Assembly (NCBI GenBank): GCA_031269355.1
Contig: JAISZG010000074.1
Span: 62,001-126,000 of the forward strand
Length of the DNA stretch: 64,000 nt
From: Oscillospiraceae bacterium
Lineage (GTDB): Bacteria > Bacillota > Clostridia > Christensenellales > Aristaeellaceae
Reading direction: 5' to 3'
The notes under the pieces were generated by a model, which was given only the letters and a program-made list of their open reading frames with translations, did not search any database and was not told the DNA's origin. Positions 24,831 through 34,024 of the stretch are shown here, one piece after another. Both the position numbers and the translations under genes were made by a program. Position 1 is the stretch's first letter. Every line of letters starts with the position of its first letter.

Positions 24831-25373
24831 ATGTCCAGAATCGGAAAACTTCCAGTAGCGCTGCCCGTGGGCGTAACCGTTGACGTGAGCGCGGAAAATC
24901 TCGTCACGGTGAAAGGCCCCAAAGGCACGCTGGCTCAGCAGGTAAATCCGGATATAACGGTAAAGCAGGATGGGGAAGCGCTTGTGCTTACTCGCCCTAC
25001 CGATAATAAGCCGCATAAGGCGATGCATGGATTATATCGTGCTTTAATAAATAATATGGTAACCGGTGTAACGACGGGTTTTTCCAAGGGGCTAGAGCTA
25101 GTTGGAACGGGATATCGCGCGTCCGCGCAGGGCGGCACGCTGACTATCAACATCGGCTTCAGCCATCCGGTCATATTAAATGCTCCTACTAACATAAGCT
25201 TTGAGACGCCCGCGCCGACGCGTATAATCGTACGTGGAATCGACAAGCAGCAGGTGGGCAGCATAGCGGCCGACATTAGGGCTATCCGCAAGCCGGAGCC
25301 GTATCTTGGCAAGGGCATCAAGTACGAGGGCGAGATTATCCGGCGCAAGGAAGGAAAGACCGGCAAGAAGTAA
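24831..25373 (+). CDS. rplF: 50S ribosomal protein L6
   Basis: 180 residues, two repeated domains: MSRIGKLPVALPVGV, VKGPKGTL, LVGTGYRA and the conserved GKGIKYEGEIIRRKEGKT end. 21 nt after rpsH. Confidence 0.98.
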   Translation: MSRIGKLPVALPVGVTVDVSAENLVTVKGPKGTLAQQVNPDITVKQDGEALVLTRPTDNKPHKAMHGLYRALINNMVTGVTTGFSKGLELVGTGYRASAQGGTLTINIGFSHPVILNAPTNISFETPAPTRIIVRGIDKQQVGSIAADIRAIRKPEPYLGKGIKYEGEIIRRKEGKTGKK

Positions 25374-25396
25374 GGCCGAGAAAGGAGTGCTGAACT

Positions 25397-25765
25397 TTGT
25401 TTAAAAGGCAGGATAAAAACGAGATACGCAGAATCCGCCATGCGCGGGTGCGGAAAAAAGTCAGCGGCACCCCCGAAAGGCCGCGCCTGTGTGTATATAG
25501 AAGTTTAAAACATATATATGCGCAGTTGGTTGACGACAGCAAAGGCGTGACTCTGGTTTCCGCTTCAACCCTTGAGAGCGATCTGCGCGCAAGCATAGGC
25601 GAAGCCGATAAAAAGGGCGCGTCGAAGATTGTCGGGAAAGCAGTGGCCGAGCGTGCGATTCAAGCTGGATATAAGAATGTTGTATTCGACCGCGGCGGTT
25701 ATGTATACTGCGGCCGCGTCGCTGAAGTCGCAGCAGGCGCGCGGGAAGCGGGACTCGACTTTTAA
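25397..25765 (+). CDS. rplR: 50S ribosomal protein L18
   Basis: 122 residues: [32 protein letters not shown] and [16 protein letters not shown]. Binds 5S rRNA. The start is TTG 25397 with AAAGGAG about 9 nt upstream; no ATG is available before the conserved core. Confidence 0.97.
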   Translation: MFKRQDKNEIRRIRHARVRKKVSGTPERPRLCVYRSLKHIYAQLVDDSKGVTLVSASTLESDLRASIGEADKKGASKIVGKAVAERAIQAGYKNVVFDRGGYVYCGRVAEVAAGAREAGLDF

Positions 25766-25805
25766 TCGATCTCAGGTCGATTTCTAGAAATGGGAGGACA
25801 TACGC

Positions 25806-26312
25806 ATGCAGCGTAGGGAACGGGATCGGGAAGATAGCGAGTTCAAAGAGAAGCTGGTATCGGTCAACCGCGTTACCAAGGTTGTTAAGGGCGGACGCAA
25901 TTTCCGCTTCGCGGCTCTGGTCGTAGTCGGAGATGAAAAGAGCCGCGTCGGGTGCGGATTGGGAAAGGCGACTGAAATTCCGGAAGCGATTCGCAAGGCT
26001 GTTGAGGACGCCAAAAAGCATCTGATCAACGTTTCGCTTAAGGGAACGTCGATTCCGCATGAATCGATCGGATATTTTGAAACAGGCAAGGTACTTTTGC
26101 TGCCGGCTCCCGAGGGCACCGGCGTTATAGCCGGAGGACCAGCTCGCGCGGTTCTCGAACTTTGCGGCGTGAAAGATATTCGAACGAAGTCGTTTGGAAC
26201 CAGCAATCCAATCAACATGGTTAAGGCTACGATAGAGGGCTTGCGCCAACTCCGCACGGCGGAAGAGGTCGCGCGCGTTCGCGGCAAAACAGTCGAAGAG
26301 ATTCTGGGCTGA
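25806..26312 (+). CDS. rpsE: 30S ribosomal protein S5
   Basis: 168 residues: [56 protein letters not shown]. Part of the mRNA entry site and decoding accuracy centre. 40 nt after rplR. Confidence 0.98.
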   Translation: MQRRERDREDSEFKEKLVSVNRVTKVVKGGRNFRFAALVVVGDEKSRVGCGLGKATEIPEAIRKAVEDAKKHLINVSLKGTSIPHESIGYFETGKVLLLPAPEGTGVIAGGPARAVLELCGVKDIRTKSFGTSNPINMVKATIEGLRQLRTAEEVARVRGKTVEEILG

Positions 26313-26323
26313 GGAGGGTATGT

Positions 26324-26506
26324 ATGAAGCTGAAGATTACGCTGGTACGATCCCCCATCGCAAGCCTGGAGAAGCAGATTCGCACAGTGAAGGCGCTGGG
26401 GTTATATAAGATTCGCCAGAGCGTTGTCCTTCCAGACAACGCGTGCACGCGCGGTATGATATTCCGCGTCAAGCATATGGTTAAGGTCGAAGAAATTTCG
26501 GAATAA
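26324..26506 (+). CDS. rpmD: 50S ribosomal protein L30
   Basis: 60 residues: [35 protein letters not shown] and [16 protein letters not shown]. Short bacterial form. 11 nt on both sides. Confidence 0.97.
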   Translation: MKLKITLVRSPIASLEKQIRTVKALGLYKIRQSVVLPDNACTRGMIFRVKHMVKVEEISE

Positions 26507-26517
26507 GGAGGCTGGGT

Positions 26518-26958
26518 ATGAGGCTTCACGAGTTGAGACCCGCGCCGGGATCGACAAGCGCCCCGAAGCGACTTGGGCGGGGCGTAGGTTCAGGTCTGGG
26601 TAAAACCTCCGGCAAAGGACACAAAGGCCAGAAGGCGCGCAGTGGCGGAGGAAAGCGTCCGGGATTCGAAGGCGGGCAGCTTCCGTTGATTCGCCGCTTG
26701 CCAAAGCGCGGGTTTACGAATATTTTTGCGAAGGAGTACGCTACTGTAAACGTATCCGAGCTGGATGTGTTCGCGGTCGGCGCGGTAGTCGACGAGGCGC
26801 TCCTTCGCCAGAGCGGCCTTATTAAGAAGGCTAAGGACGGCGTGAAAATACTCGGCGACGGCGAGCTGAGCAAAAGCCTTACGGTTAAGGCGACTATGTT
26901 CAGCAGCGGCGCGAAGCAAAAGATTGAGGCGGCGGGCGGGAAGGCCGAGGTGGTCTAA
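26518..26958 (+). CDS. rplO: 50S ribosomal protein L15
   Basis: 146 residues: [56 protein letters not shown]. The stop is directly followed by the secY ATG, so the two are probably coupled. Confidence 0.98.
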   Translation: MRLHELRPAPGSTSAPKRLGRGVGSGLGKTSGKGHKGQKARSGGGKRPGFEGGQLPLIRRLPKRGFTNIFAKEYATVNVSELDVFAVGAVVDEALLRQSGLIKKAKDGVKILGDGELSKSLTVKATMFSSGAKQKIEAAGGKAEVV

Positions 26959-28212
26959 ATGCTGGAAACCTTAAAAAATTGCTGGCGCGTGCCGGAGCTT
27001 CGCAAGAAGATTCTCTATACAATCGGCATGCTGCTCATATATCGTCTCGCCGGCGTCATTCCTGTGGCGGGCATAGACATAAACGCGGTTCAGGAGGCGA
27101 TGAAAAACTTTAGCCTCCTGGGCTTTATGAGCATGATGACGGGTAACCAATTCTCAAACATGACCATTATGGCAATGGGTATTACGCCCTACATAAACGC
27201 TTCTATCATTATGCAGCTGCTGACGGTAGCGATACCCGCGCTTGAGCGGCTGCAAAAGGAAGGCGAGGAGGGGCGCAAGAAAATCGCTCAGATTACGCGA
27301 TACGTCACCGTAGTCCTTGGATTCATTCAGGCGGTTGGCTTGGTTTATGGACTGGGCGGCATGCGCGAAAAGACATTCGGGAGCGCGCTGGTTATCGGAT
27401 TATCGATGGCGGCGGGTTCTACACTCGCCATGTGGATAGGCGAGCATATCACCGAAAACGGAGTTGGCAACGGAGTTTCGCTGTTGATATTCGCTGGCAT
27501 AATATCAAACCTTTTCAACTGGACGAGCCAGGGTCTCGGCAGCTTGCTTACAGGATCGAACCTTATCAGTTGGATAACGATGCTGGGCGTATTGATAACC
27601 GCTCTTGTGATGATCGTATCCATTACGTTTGTTAACATGGGCGAGCGCCGTATTCCGGTTCAGTACGCGAAGCGCGTAGTCGGGCGGAAAATGTACGGCG
27701 GTCAGTCGACCCATATTCCTATGAAGGTTGATTCGAGCGGTGTTCTTCCTTTGATTTTCGCTTATTCCATTATGCAGTTCCCGGGAACGATAATGGGATT
27801 CTGGCCTAATGGTTCTATTTCGGTTTGGTGGAATAATCAGTTCCTGAGCGGCATATGGTATCAAGTGGTACTGGCGCTTATGATTATATTCTTCACCTAT
27901 TTTTATTCTAACATAACGTTTAATCCTGTGGATATATCGAAGAACCTGCAGCAGAACGGCGGCATCGTGCCGGGCATCCGGCAAGGTAAGCCCACAAGCG
28001 ACTACCTTTCCAGGATATCCTCGCGAATCATTCTGTTTGACGGAATATTCCTCGCGGTTCTGGCGACAATCCCCACGTTTATGACGCGGGCGCTGAGCAC
28101 GCAGCTGCCGTTTGCCGCTACTTCGCTTTTGATCGGAGTGAGCGTGGCGCTCGAAACAATAAGGCAATTGGAAAGCCAGCTGCTCATGCGCAACTACAAG
28201 GGTTTCCTCTAA
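26959..28212 (+). CDS. secY: Preprotein translocase subunit SecY
   Basis: 417 residues with ten predicted membrane helices, the channel of the general secretion machinery. Signatures: FSLLGFMSMMTGNQFSNMT plug region, IGMLLIYRLAGVIPVAGID and GIRQGKPTSDYL near the C-terminal cytoplasmic loops. The ATG abuts the rplO stop. SecG is encoded at 6379; no secE is in the window. Confidence 0.98.
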   Translation: MLETLKNCWRVPELRKKILYTIGMLLIYRLAGVIPVAGIDINAVQEAMKNFSLLGFMSMMTGNQFSNMTIMAMGITPYINASIIMQLLTVAIPALERLQKEGEEGRKKIAQITRYVTVVLGFIQAVGLVYGLGGMREKTFGSALVIGLSMAAGSTLAMWIGEHITENGVGNGVSLLIFAGIISNLFNWTSQGLGSLLTGSNLISWITMLGVLITALVMIVSITFVNMGERRIPVQYAKRVVGRKMYGGQSTHIPMKVDSSGVLPLIFAYSIMQFPGTIMGFWPNGSISVWWNNQFLSGIWYQVVLALMIIFFTYFYSNITFNPVDISKNLQQNGGIVPGIRQGKPTSDYLSRISSRIILFDGIFLAVLATIPTFMTRALSTQLPFAATSLLIGVSVALETIRQLESQLLMRNYKGFL

Positions 28213-28227
28213 GAAGTTGGAGGTCAA

Positions 28228-28857
28228 ATGAAGCTGTTGTTCCTTGGACCTCCCGGCGCGGGAAAGGGTACTCAAGCCGCGATAGTATCGGAGCGCTATG
28301 GAATACCGCAGATATCTACTGGCGCGATACTGCGGGAAGCTATGAAAGCGGGCACGTCCGTCGGGCTTAGAGCGAAGGAATATGTTGATCAGGGTCAGCT
28401 CGTTCCGGACGAGGTAATGATTGAATTGGTAAGGGATAGAATCGCGCAGCCGGATTGCGAAGGCGGATTCATATTGGACGGCTTTCCGCGCACGGTAGCG
28501 CAGGCTGAAGCGCTTGGAGAGTTTTGCGAACTGGATGTGATATTCAACCTGACCATTCAAGACGAGGCTATTGTCAAGCGTTTGTCGGGACGCCGGGTGT
28601 GCGGCGACTGCGGGGCCACCTATCATACGAGCCGCCTTGGCGGTCGGCTGAATTGCGAACAATGCGGCGGCGCGCTTATATTGCGCAAGGACGACGCGCC
28701 TGAAACCGTACTGAACCGACTGGCCGTATATCATAAGCAGACGGCGCCGCTTGAGGCGTATTACGAAGCGACCGGCAAAATGACCGCACTGGACGGGGCT
28801 TTGGCGTTGGATGAAGGCGTGCGTCATATTGCGAACGTTTTGGAGAACGTTCGATGA
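28228..28857 (+). CDS. adk: Adenylate kinase, zinc-lid type
   Basis: Interconverts ATP, AMP and ADP. 209 residues: P-loop GPPGAGKGTQ at 7-16, AMP site ISTGAILREAM, DGFPRT, and a lid with CGDCGATYH and CEQCGG, the four-cysteine zinc form of Gram-positive enzymes. Overlaps map by 4 nt. Confidence 0.98.
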   Translation: MKLLFLGPPGAGKGTQAAIVSERYGIPQISTGAILREAMKAGTSVGLRAKEYVDQGQLVPDEVMIELVRDRIAQPDCEGGFILDGFPRTVAQAEALGEFCELDVIFNLTIQDEAIVKRLSGRRVCGDCGATYHTSRLGGRLNCEQCGGALILRKDDAPETVLNRLAVYHKQTAPLEAYYEATGKMTALDGALALDEGVRHIANVLENVR

Positions 28858-29621
28858 TCAGCGTAAAGAACGCGGCTCAGATTGATAAGATGCGCGCCGC
28901 AGGGCGGTTACTTTATGAAGTGCTCACCGCGCTGCGACCGATGATCGTACCCGGAGCGGCTACGATTGATATCGACCGTGCGGCGCATCGTATGATTATG
29001 GACGCAGGGGCGAAACCGTCGTTTCTGGGCTATAAGGATTTTCCGAACTCGTTGTGTACATCCGTCAACGAAGTTGTGGTGCATGGAATACCCAACGGCA
29101 AGCCGCTTGTCGAAGGCGATATACTGGGCGTTGATTGCGGCGTAATACTTGACGGGTGGCAGTCGGACAGCGCGTTTACCGCAGGCGTCGGACGGATATC
29201 GCGCGAGGCGCAGCGGTTGATCGACGTGACAGAGCAATGTTTCTGGAAAGCCGTAGCCAGCTCGAGAAAAGGCGCGCGGATCGGGGATATAGGCTTTGCG
29301 GTGCAGTCGCATGCGGAGGCGAACGGTTATCAGCCGATTCGCGCTATGTGCGGACATGGTATAGGGCGCAAGATGCACGAAGATCCGGAAGTGCCCAATT
29401 ATGGAGAACGCGGGCACGGTTTTCGACTGCTTTCCGGTATGACGATTGCTATCGAACCTATGATCGCGGCGGGCGGTTGGGAAATTGATATAAATGGATG
29501 GGACGTCGTTACGCGCGACCACAGTCTGTGCGCGCATTACGAGCATACGATCCTCATTACGGACGGTGAACCGGAGGTTCTCTCGCTGCCGCAGTTTGCG
29601 CGCGGGGAGGGCGGATCATGA
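28854..29621 (+). CDS. map: Type I methionine aminopeptidase
   Basis: Removes initiator methionine. 255 residues; metal ligands lie in GVDCGV (Asp), SDSAF (Asp), CGHGIGRKMHE (His), IAIEPM (Glu) and AHYEHT (Glu). secY-adk-map order is standard for Bacillota. Overlaps both neighbours by 4 nt. Confidence 0.98.
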   Translation: MISVKNAAQIDKMRAAGRLLYEVLTALRPMIVPGAATIDIDRAAHRMIMDAGAKPSFLGYKDFPNSLCTSVNEVVVHGIPNGKPLVEGDILGVDCGVILDGWQSDSAFTAGVGRISREAQRLIDVTEQCFWKAVASSRKGARIGDIGFAVQSHAEANGYQPIRAMCGHGIGRKMHEDPEVPNYGERGHGFRLLSGMTIAIEPMIAAGGWEIDINGWDVVTRDHSLCAHYEHTILITDGEPEVLSLPQFARGEGGS

Positions 29622-29923
29622 AAGCGTTCCCAATGGAACCGGGACGCGTAGTGGTGTCCAAGGCGGGAAGGGATGCGGGAAAATTCTTCGTTATTTTGTC
29701 TGTTCTGGACGACGGATATGTCCGGATTGCGGACGGACGGCTTCGCAAGATTGCGACGCCAAAGAAAAAGAAGACGATGCACCTTCGCGCGAAATGTGAA
29801 TGCGCCCCCGATATCGCCAGCAATTATTCGGTCGGGCGTCTGCTGGACGCGGATATTCGGAAGTACTTAGACCGTATCGGAGAGGATCGCGCAACCCGCA
29901 AGGAGGAGGACGCGTTTGGCTAA
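29618..29923 (+). CDS. KOW-domain RNA-binding protein (L14e-like)
   Basis: 101 residues. The N-terminal half is a KOW/SH3-like fold ([20 protein letters not shown]) followed by a basic patch ([14 protein letters not shown]). Proteins of this kind sit between map and infA in many Clostridia and Bacilli and are presumed ribosome-associated; their role is not established. Overlaps map by 4 nt and infA by 8 nt. Confidence 0.9.
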   Translation: MKAFPMEPGRVVVSKAGRDAGKFFVILSVLDDGYVRIADGRLRKIATPKKKKTMHLRAKCECAPDIASNYSVGRLLDADIRKYLDRIGEDRATRKEEDAFG

Positions 29924-30137
29924 AAGCGACGTCATTGAAGTTGAGGGCACCGTTATAGAAGCGCTGCCTAACGCCATGTTTCAGGTGCAATTGTCGAACG
30001 GGCATAAAATTATGGCGCATATATCGGGGAAAATGCGAATGAACTTCATCCGCATTTATCCGGGAGATCGGGTGACGATGGAATTGTCGCCATATGATCT
30101 AACGCGCGGCAGAATCACCTGGCGCAGCAAGAACTAA
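29916..30137 (+). CDS. infA: Translation initiation factor IF-1
   Basis: 73 residues, OB fold: [20 protein letters not shown], then [19 protein letters not shown] and [22 protein letters not shown] 29916 is the start, with AGGAGGAGG about 7 nt upstream. It starts within the KOW gene. Confidence 0.98.
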   Translation: MAKSDVIEVEGTVIEALPNAMFQVQLSNGHKIMAHISGKMRMNFIRIYPGDRVTMELSPYDLTRGRITWRSKN

Positions 30138-30290
<153 letters not shown>

Positions 30291-30438
30291 CCGTTCCCGG
30301 CGCGAATTCGGGTGCGGGCGGCTGACGTCGGATGAAACAAACCGGCGTACCGCGAGGGGTTCGCGCTATATTTTAAAAGCGGCGGGTGCCGCTGGAGCCG
30401 ATTCAAGAAAAAGCGCATAGTGGAGGTGCGAATACTCT

Positions 30439-30816
30439 ATGGCACGAATCGCCGGCGTCGATCTGCCTCGTGAAAAGCGGGTGGAAATCGGCATCACTTA
30501 TATCTATGGAATCGGCGTGTCGCTCAGCCGGAAGATACTTTCGGAAACAGGAGTTAACCCGGACACGCGCGTAAAGGATTTGAACGAGCAGGAGATCAAC
30601 CAGCTGCGCGAGTATATCGAGCGCAACGTTAAGGTCGAGGGCGATTTGCGCCGCGAGGTGTCGCTCAATATCAAACGGTTGGTCGAGATAGGCTCATACC
30701 GAGGCGTACGGCATCGCCGTTCGCTGCCGGTTCGCGGACAGAACACGAAGCAGAACGCCCGCACTCGCAAAGGCCCCAAAAAGCAGGTCGCCGGAAAGAA
30801 GAAGGCGGCCCGCTAA
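30439..30816 (+). CDS. rpsM: 30S ribosomal protein S13
   Basis: 125 residues: [52 protein letters not shown], and the basic tail [16 protein letters not shown]. Head protein contacting P-site tRNA. The 148-nt gap before it may hold a secondary promoter, but none is clear. Confidence 0.98.
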   Translation: MARIAGVDLPREKRVEIGITYIYGIGVSLSRKILSETGVNPDTRVKDLNEQEINQLREYIERNVKVEGDLRREVSLNIKRLVEIGSYRGVRHRRSLPVRGQNTKQNARTRKGPKKQVAGKKKAAR

Positions 30817-30849
30817 AGCCGGGCTGATTTATAACGGGAGGAGAATTCG

Positions 30850-31251
30850 ATGGCGCCTAAAAAATCCGTCAAGCGCACGGTGCGCAAACGCCGCGAGAAA
30901 AAGCTTGTCGAGCGTGGGGCGGCTCACATCCGCTCTTCGTTTAACAATACGATCGTCACGATTACCGATACCGCTGGAAACGCCCTGTCATGGGCATCCG
31001 CCGGCGGACTTGGTTTTCGCGGGAGCAAGAAGTCAACGCCGTTCGCGGCTCAGACGGCTGCGGAAACTGCGGCTCGCGGAGCTATGGAGTTCGGTTTGAA
31101 GACGGTTGAAGTATATGTTAAAGGCCCGGGTTCCGGACGCGAGGCGGCAATACGTTCGCTTCAGGCGGCAGGCCTTGAAGTTAATATGATAAAAGACGTT
31201 ACTCCGATTCCCCATAACGGCTGCAGACCGCCAAAACGCAGAAGAGTCTGA
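30850..31251 (+). CDS. rpsK: 30S ribosomal protein S11
   Basis: 133 residues: [33 protein letters not shown] and the C-terminal [16 protein letters not shown]. Platform protein. 33 nt after rpsM. Confidence 0.98.
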   Translation: MAPKKSVKRTVRKRREKKLVERGAAHIRSSFNNTIVTITDTAGNALSWASAGGLGFRGSKKSTPFAAQTAAETAARGAMEFGLKTVEVYVKGPGSGREAAIRSLQAAGLEVNMIKDVTPIPHNGCRPPKRRRV

Positions 31252-31267
31252 TTGAGGAGGAGCGAAA

Positions 31268-31894
31268 ATGGCCAGATATACCGGTTCAGTATGCCGACTG
31301 TGCCGCCGCGAAGGACAGAAGCTGTTCCTCAAAGGCGATAAATGCTATTCGCAGAAATGTGTATTTGGGCACCGTCCCACGCCGCCTGGGCAGCATGGTC
31401 AGGCGAGACAGCGCAAGATGAGCGAATACGGCATTCAGCTTCGCGAGAAGCAAAAAGCGCGCCGCGCATATGGCGTGCTGGAGACGCAGTTCCATCGTTA
31501 CTATGAGCACGCCTCGAACATGAAGGGCGTTACGGGTGAAAACCTGCTTCAGCTTCTGGAGAGGCGCCTGGATAACGTGATCTACCGCGTCGGGCTGGGT
31601 TCCTCGCGCGCGCAGGCTCGCCAGTTTGTAAGGCATGGACATATCTATATAAACGGGGCGAAGGTGGACATACCGTCGTACCTCGTGAAGGCGGGCGAAG
31701 TTATAACGCTTCGCGCGCGAAGCAAAGAGATTGAACATTTCAAGGCTCTGCGCGAGGGTACCGGGCGGATCGTTCCTAAGTGGCTAACGTTTGACGCGGA
31801 GAATCTGACCGCGACTGTCGCCGCCCTCCCGGCTCGAGAGGATGTCGATCTGTCGATTCAGGAGCATCTCATCGTTGAGTTGTACTCCCGCTAA
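31268..31894 (+). CDS. rpsD: 30S ribosomal protein S4, zinc form
   Basis: 208 residues. The N-terminal cysteines C9, C12, C26 and C31 (CRLC, CYSQKC) mark the zinc-binding form; the S4 domain follows ([32 protein letters not shown]). Nucleates 30S assembly, often an autoregulator of the alpha operon. Confidence 0.98.
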   Translation: MARYTGSVCRLCRREGQKLFLKGDKCYSQKCVFGHRPTPPGQHGQARQRKMSEYGIQLREKQKARRAYGVLETQFHRYYEHASNMKGVTGENLLQLLERRLDNVIYRVGLGSSRAQARQFVRHGHIYINGAKVDIPSYLVKAGEVITLRARSKEIEHFKALREGTGRIVPKWLTFDAENLTATVAALPAREDVDLSIQEHLIVELYSR

Positions 31895-31940
31895 CCCTAC
31901 CAATGACGATCGATCCATGGCGGCGTAAGGAGGTTGGCGT

Positions 31941-32885
31941 ATGATCGAAATCGAGCGGCCGAGAATCGAGCGCGCGGAAGCGGGGGAAAACGGCTGTTAC
32001 GGGCGGTTCATCATTGAGCCTTTGGAGCGGGGGTACGGTCAGACGCTGGGCAATTCGCTGCGCAGAGTTCTGCTTTCCTCGCTGCCGGGGGTTGCGGTGA
32101 CTACTATTAGAATTGAAGGCGTTCAGCATGAGTTTTCCGTTATCCCCGGCGTCAAGGAGGATGTGACGGAAATCATATTGAACCTTAAGAATCTGTCAGC
32201 GCGCTTGTACAGCGACACTGTGAAGCTTATCACCATAGACGTAAAGGGACCGTGCGATCTTACGGCGGGCGATTTGCAAACAGATGATGAAGTTGATATA
32301 ATGAATCCCGATTTGCATATCGCGACGCTAAACGCGGACGCGCGGCTTGAGATGCAAATCACGCTTGATCGAAACCGTGGGTATGTGACGGCGGAACGAA
32401 ATAAATCCAACAACATGCCCATCGGCGTGATCCCGGTCGATTCCATTTTTACCCCGATCCGCAAGGTTAATTATTCTGTCGAAGATACGCGCGTTGGGCA
32501 GATAACCGACTTTGATAAATTGACGATCGAGGTATGGACGAACGGCAGCATCCAGGCGGATGAGGCGATAAGCATGGCCGCGAAAATACTCAGCGGTCAC
32601 CTTGCGCTGTTCGTTAACCTGACAGAGCAGCCGATACCGGTTGATTTCAGCGAGCCGGTAGACAATAGAAAAGAAAAGATTCTTGAGATGACGATCGAAG
32701 AACTTGATCTTTCGGTGCGCGCCTATAACTGCCTGAAGCGCGCGAGCATCAACACGGTGTCGGAGCTGGTGCAGCGCAATCAGGAAGATATGATGAAGGT
32801 GCGCAATCTCGGGAAAAAATCGCTGGAAGAAGTAGAGTTAAAATTGTCTGCCTTGGGTCTTTCGCTCAAGACGCTGGACGAATAA
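31941..32885 (+). CDS. rpoA: RNA polymerase subunit alpha
   Basis: 314 residues: dimerisation domain ([20 protein letters not shown]), interdomain linker near 235, and C-terminal domain with [20 protein letters not shown] and [12 protein letters not shown], which bind UP elements and regulators. 46 nt after rpsD, 40 nt before rplQ. Confidence 0.98.
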   Translation: MIEIERPRIERAEAGENGCYGRFIIEPLERGYGQTLGNSLRRVLLSSLPGVAVTTIRIEGVQHEFSVIPGVKEDVTEIILNLKNLSARLYSDTVKLITIDVKGPCDLTAGDLQTDDEVDIMNPDLHIATLNADARLEMQITLDRNRGYVTAERNKSNNMPIGVIPVDSIFTPIRKVNYSVEDTRVGQITDFDKLTIEVWTNGSIQADEAISMAAKILSGHLALFVNLTEQPIPVDFSEPVDNRKEKILEMTIEELDLSVRAYNCLKRASINTVSELVQRNQEDMMKVRNLGKKSLEEVELKLSALGLSLKTLDE

Positions 32886-32925
32886 GCGGGTTCGATCGAA
32901 CCCTGTTTGGAAGGAGGAACCCACG

Positions 32926-33438
32926 ATGCCCTATCAACGCAAGCTGGGCCGTCCGGCGGATGAACGCAAAGCATTGCTTCGCAATCAGGTATCGCATCTG
33001 CTATGGCACGGCAAGATTGAAACTACGCTCGCGCGCGCGAAGGAAGTGCGATCAATTGCCGATCGCATGGTGACGCTGGCGATTAAAGAATGCGAAAACA
33101 GCATAACCGTGCAGAAGTCATATAACAACGAAAAAGGTCAATCGGTGACGATTGATACGCGCAACGATCTCCCCAGCAAGCTTCACGCGCGTCGCATTAT
33201 GATGTCGTATTTATACGACCTTAAAGAGATCCGTGCGAAGGACGAAACAAAATCCGATTATAAAGAGCGCACGAAGGATATTCGCCACCCGCTTATCGAA
33301 AAGCTCTTTGTCGATATCGGTCCGAAATATAAAAAGCGCAATGAACAAAAGGGATGCTCCGGCGGATATACGCGGATACTGCGCAAGGGTCCGCGACGCG
33401 GTGACGCGGCGGAAATGGTTATAATCGAGCTGGTTTGA
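32926..33438 (+). CDS. rplQ: 50S ribosomal protein L17
   Basis: 170 residues; the conserved core ([38 protein letters not shown]) is complete. At 170 residues it is longer than the usual 115-130 because of an insert ([20 protein letters not shown] and [19 protein letters not shown]). The last gene of the run, followed by a strong terminator. Confidence 0.97.
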   Translation: MPYQRKLGRPADERKALLRNQVSHLLWHGKIETTLARAKEVRSIADRMVTLAIKECENSITVQKSYNNEKGQSVTIDTRNDLPSKLHARRIMMSYLYDLKEIRAKDETKSDYKERTKDIRHPLIEKLFVDIGPKYKKRNEQKGCSGGYTRILRKGPRRGDAAEMVIIELV

Positions 33439-33454
33439 TTTGTTAATAGGTTTA

Positions 33455-33504
33455 TATTATATAAGAAAATGTGCAGTTACAGCTGCACGTTTTCTTATAT
33501 AATA
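33455..33504. terminator. Bidirectional terminator after rplQ
   Basis: Two 22-nt arms (33455-33476 and 33483-33504) pair with a single T-G mismatch: the inner part is GTGCAG / CTGCAC and the outer part TATTATATAAGAAAA. The loop is 6 nt and AT-rich runs follow on both sides, so it can also end the minus-strand gene at 33509. Confidence 0.9.
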
Positions 33505-33508
33505 AATT

Positions 33509-33841
33509 TTATATTTTATCTTTTTTAAGAATATTAAATAGATCGATTAGATCGTTTTTATAATCCTCCGCAGATTGGCCTTCTTTTTGGTTGAGGGCTT
33601 CTACAATTTCAATATCGAAGCCTTCTGCACCCAGCATCCGCCAGGGTTCGATAAGTTCGATATCAGAAGTAGAGCCTGCTGTTTTATAAAGGCGCAGCTT
33701 ATTGCGTTCGCCTTCCAGGTTGCTGGTGAAGCGAAGCGTGGATCGCCAACCGCTTTGATGTATGAATCTGTAAATTCCGCCGCTCGCCGTTTGCGCTTTA
33801 TATGATTGCGCGAGCGCGCGCCGCTTATCGGACTGTGACAT
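33509..33841 (-). CDS. GIY-YIG nuclease family protein
   Basis: 110 residues. The segment TASGGIYRFIHQSGWRSTLRF carries the GIY-like motif in the place of the family signature, and NLEGERNKLRLYKTAGS and DIEIVEALNQKEGQSAEDYK match small Bacillota members of this family. The catalytic residues are not all evident, so nuclease activity is uncertain. GGAGG lies 7 nt before ATG 33841. Shares the hairpin at 33455 as terminator. Confidence 0.8.
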   Translation of the reverse strand: MSQSDKRRALAQSYKAQTASGGIYRFIHQSGWRSTLRFTSNLEGERNKLRLYKTAGSTSDIELIEPWRMLGAEGFDIEIVEALNQKEGQSAEDYKNDLIDLFNILKKDKI

Positions 33842-33949
33842 AGGCGCCTCCTATAATAATTATATATGATAGAAAATTTATTGATCGCCAAATTATGATA
33901 TCATTTATAATGCGGCGCGTCAAGCGGGTTGCAGCGGCAAAGCGCAAGC

Positions 33950-33988
33950 GTCCGCGACTTTCCTCGGAATGCGAGGAACGTCGCGGAC
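33950..33988 (-). terminator. Strong hairpin after the LysM gene
   Basis: GTCCGCGAC-T-TTCCTCG (33950-33966) pairs with CGAGGAA-C-GTCGCGGAC (33972-33988), 16 of 17 pairs, loop GAATG. It lies 36 nt after the stop of the gene at 34025. There is no U-run, so it may be a 3' stabiliser or Rho-type end rather than a simple terminator. The rest of 33842-34024 has no gene. Confidence 0.6.
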
Positions 33989-34024
33989 TCAGCGGAAATA
34001 CGCGCTAAATGTTATATCGCCCGA

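Noticed and set aside
27505..28827. Minus-strand frame of 440 codons
   Set aside because: Antisense to secY and adk, with a composition (His/Arg/Tyr-rich) typical of shadow frames of GC-rich genes.
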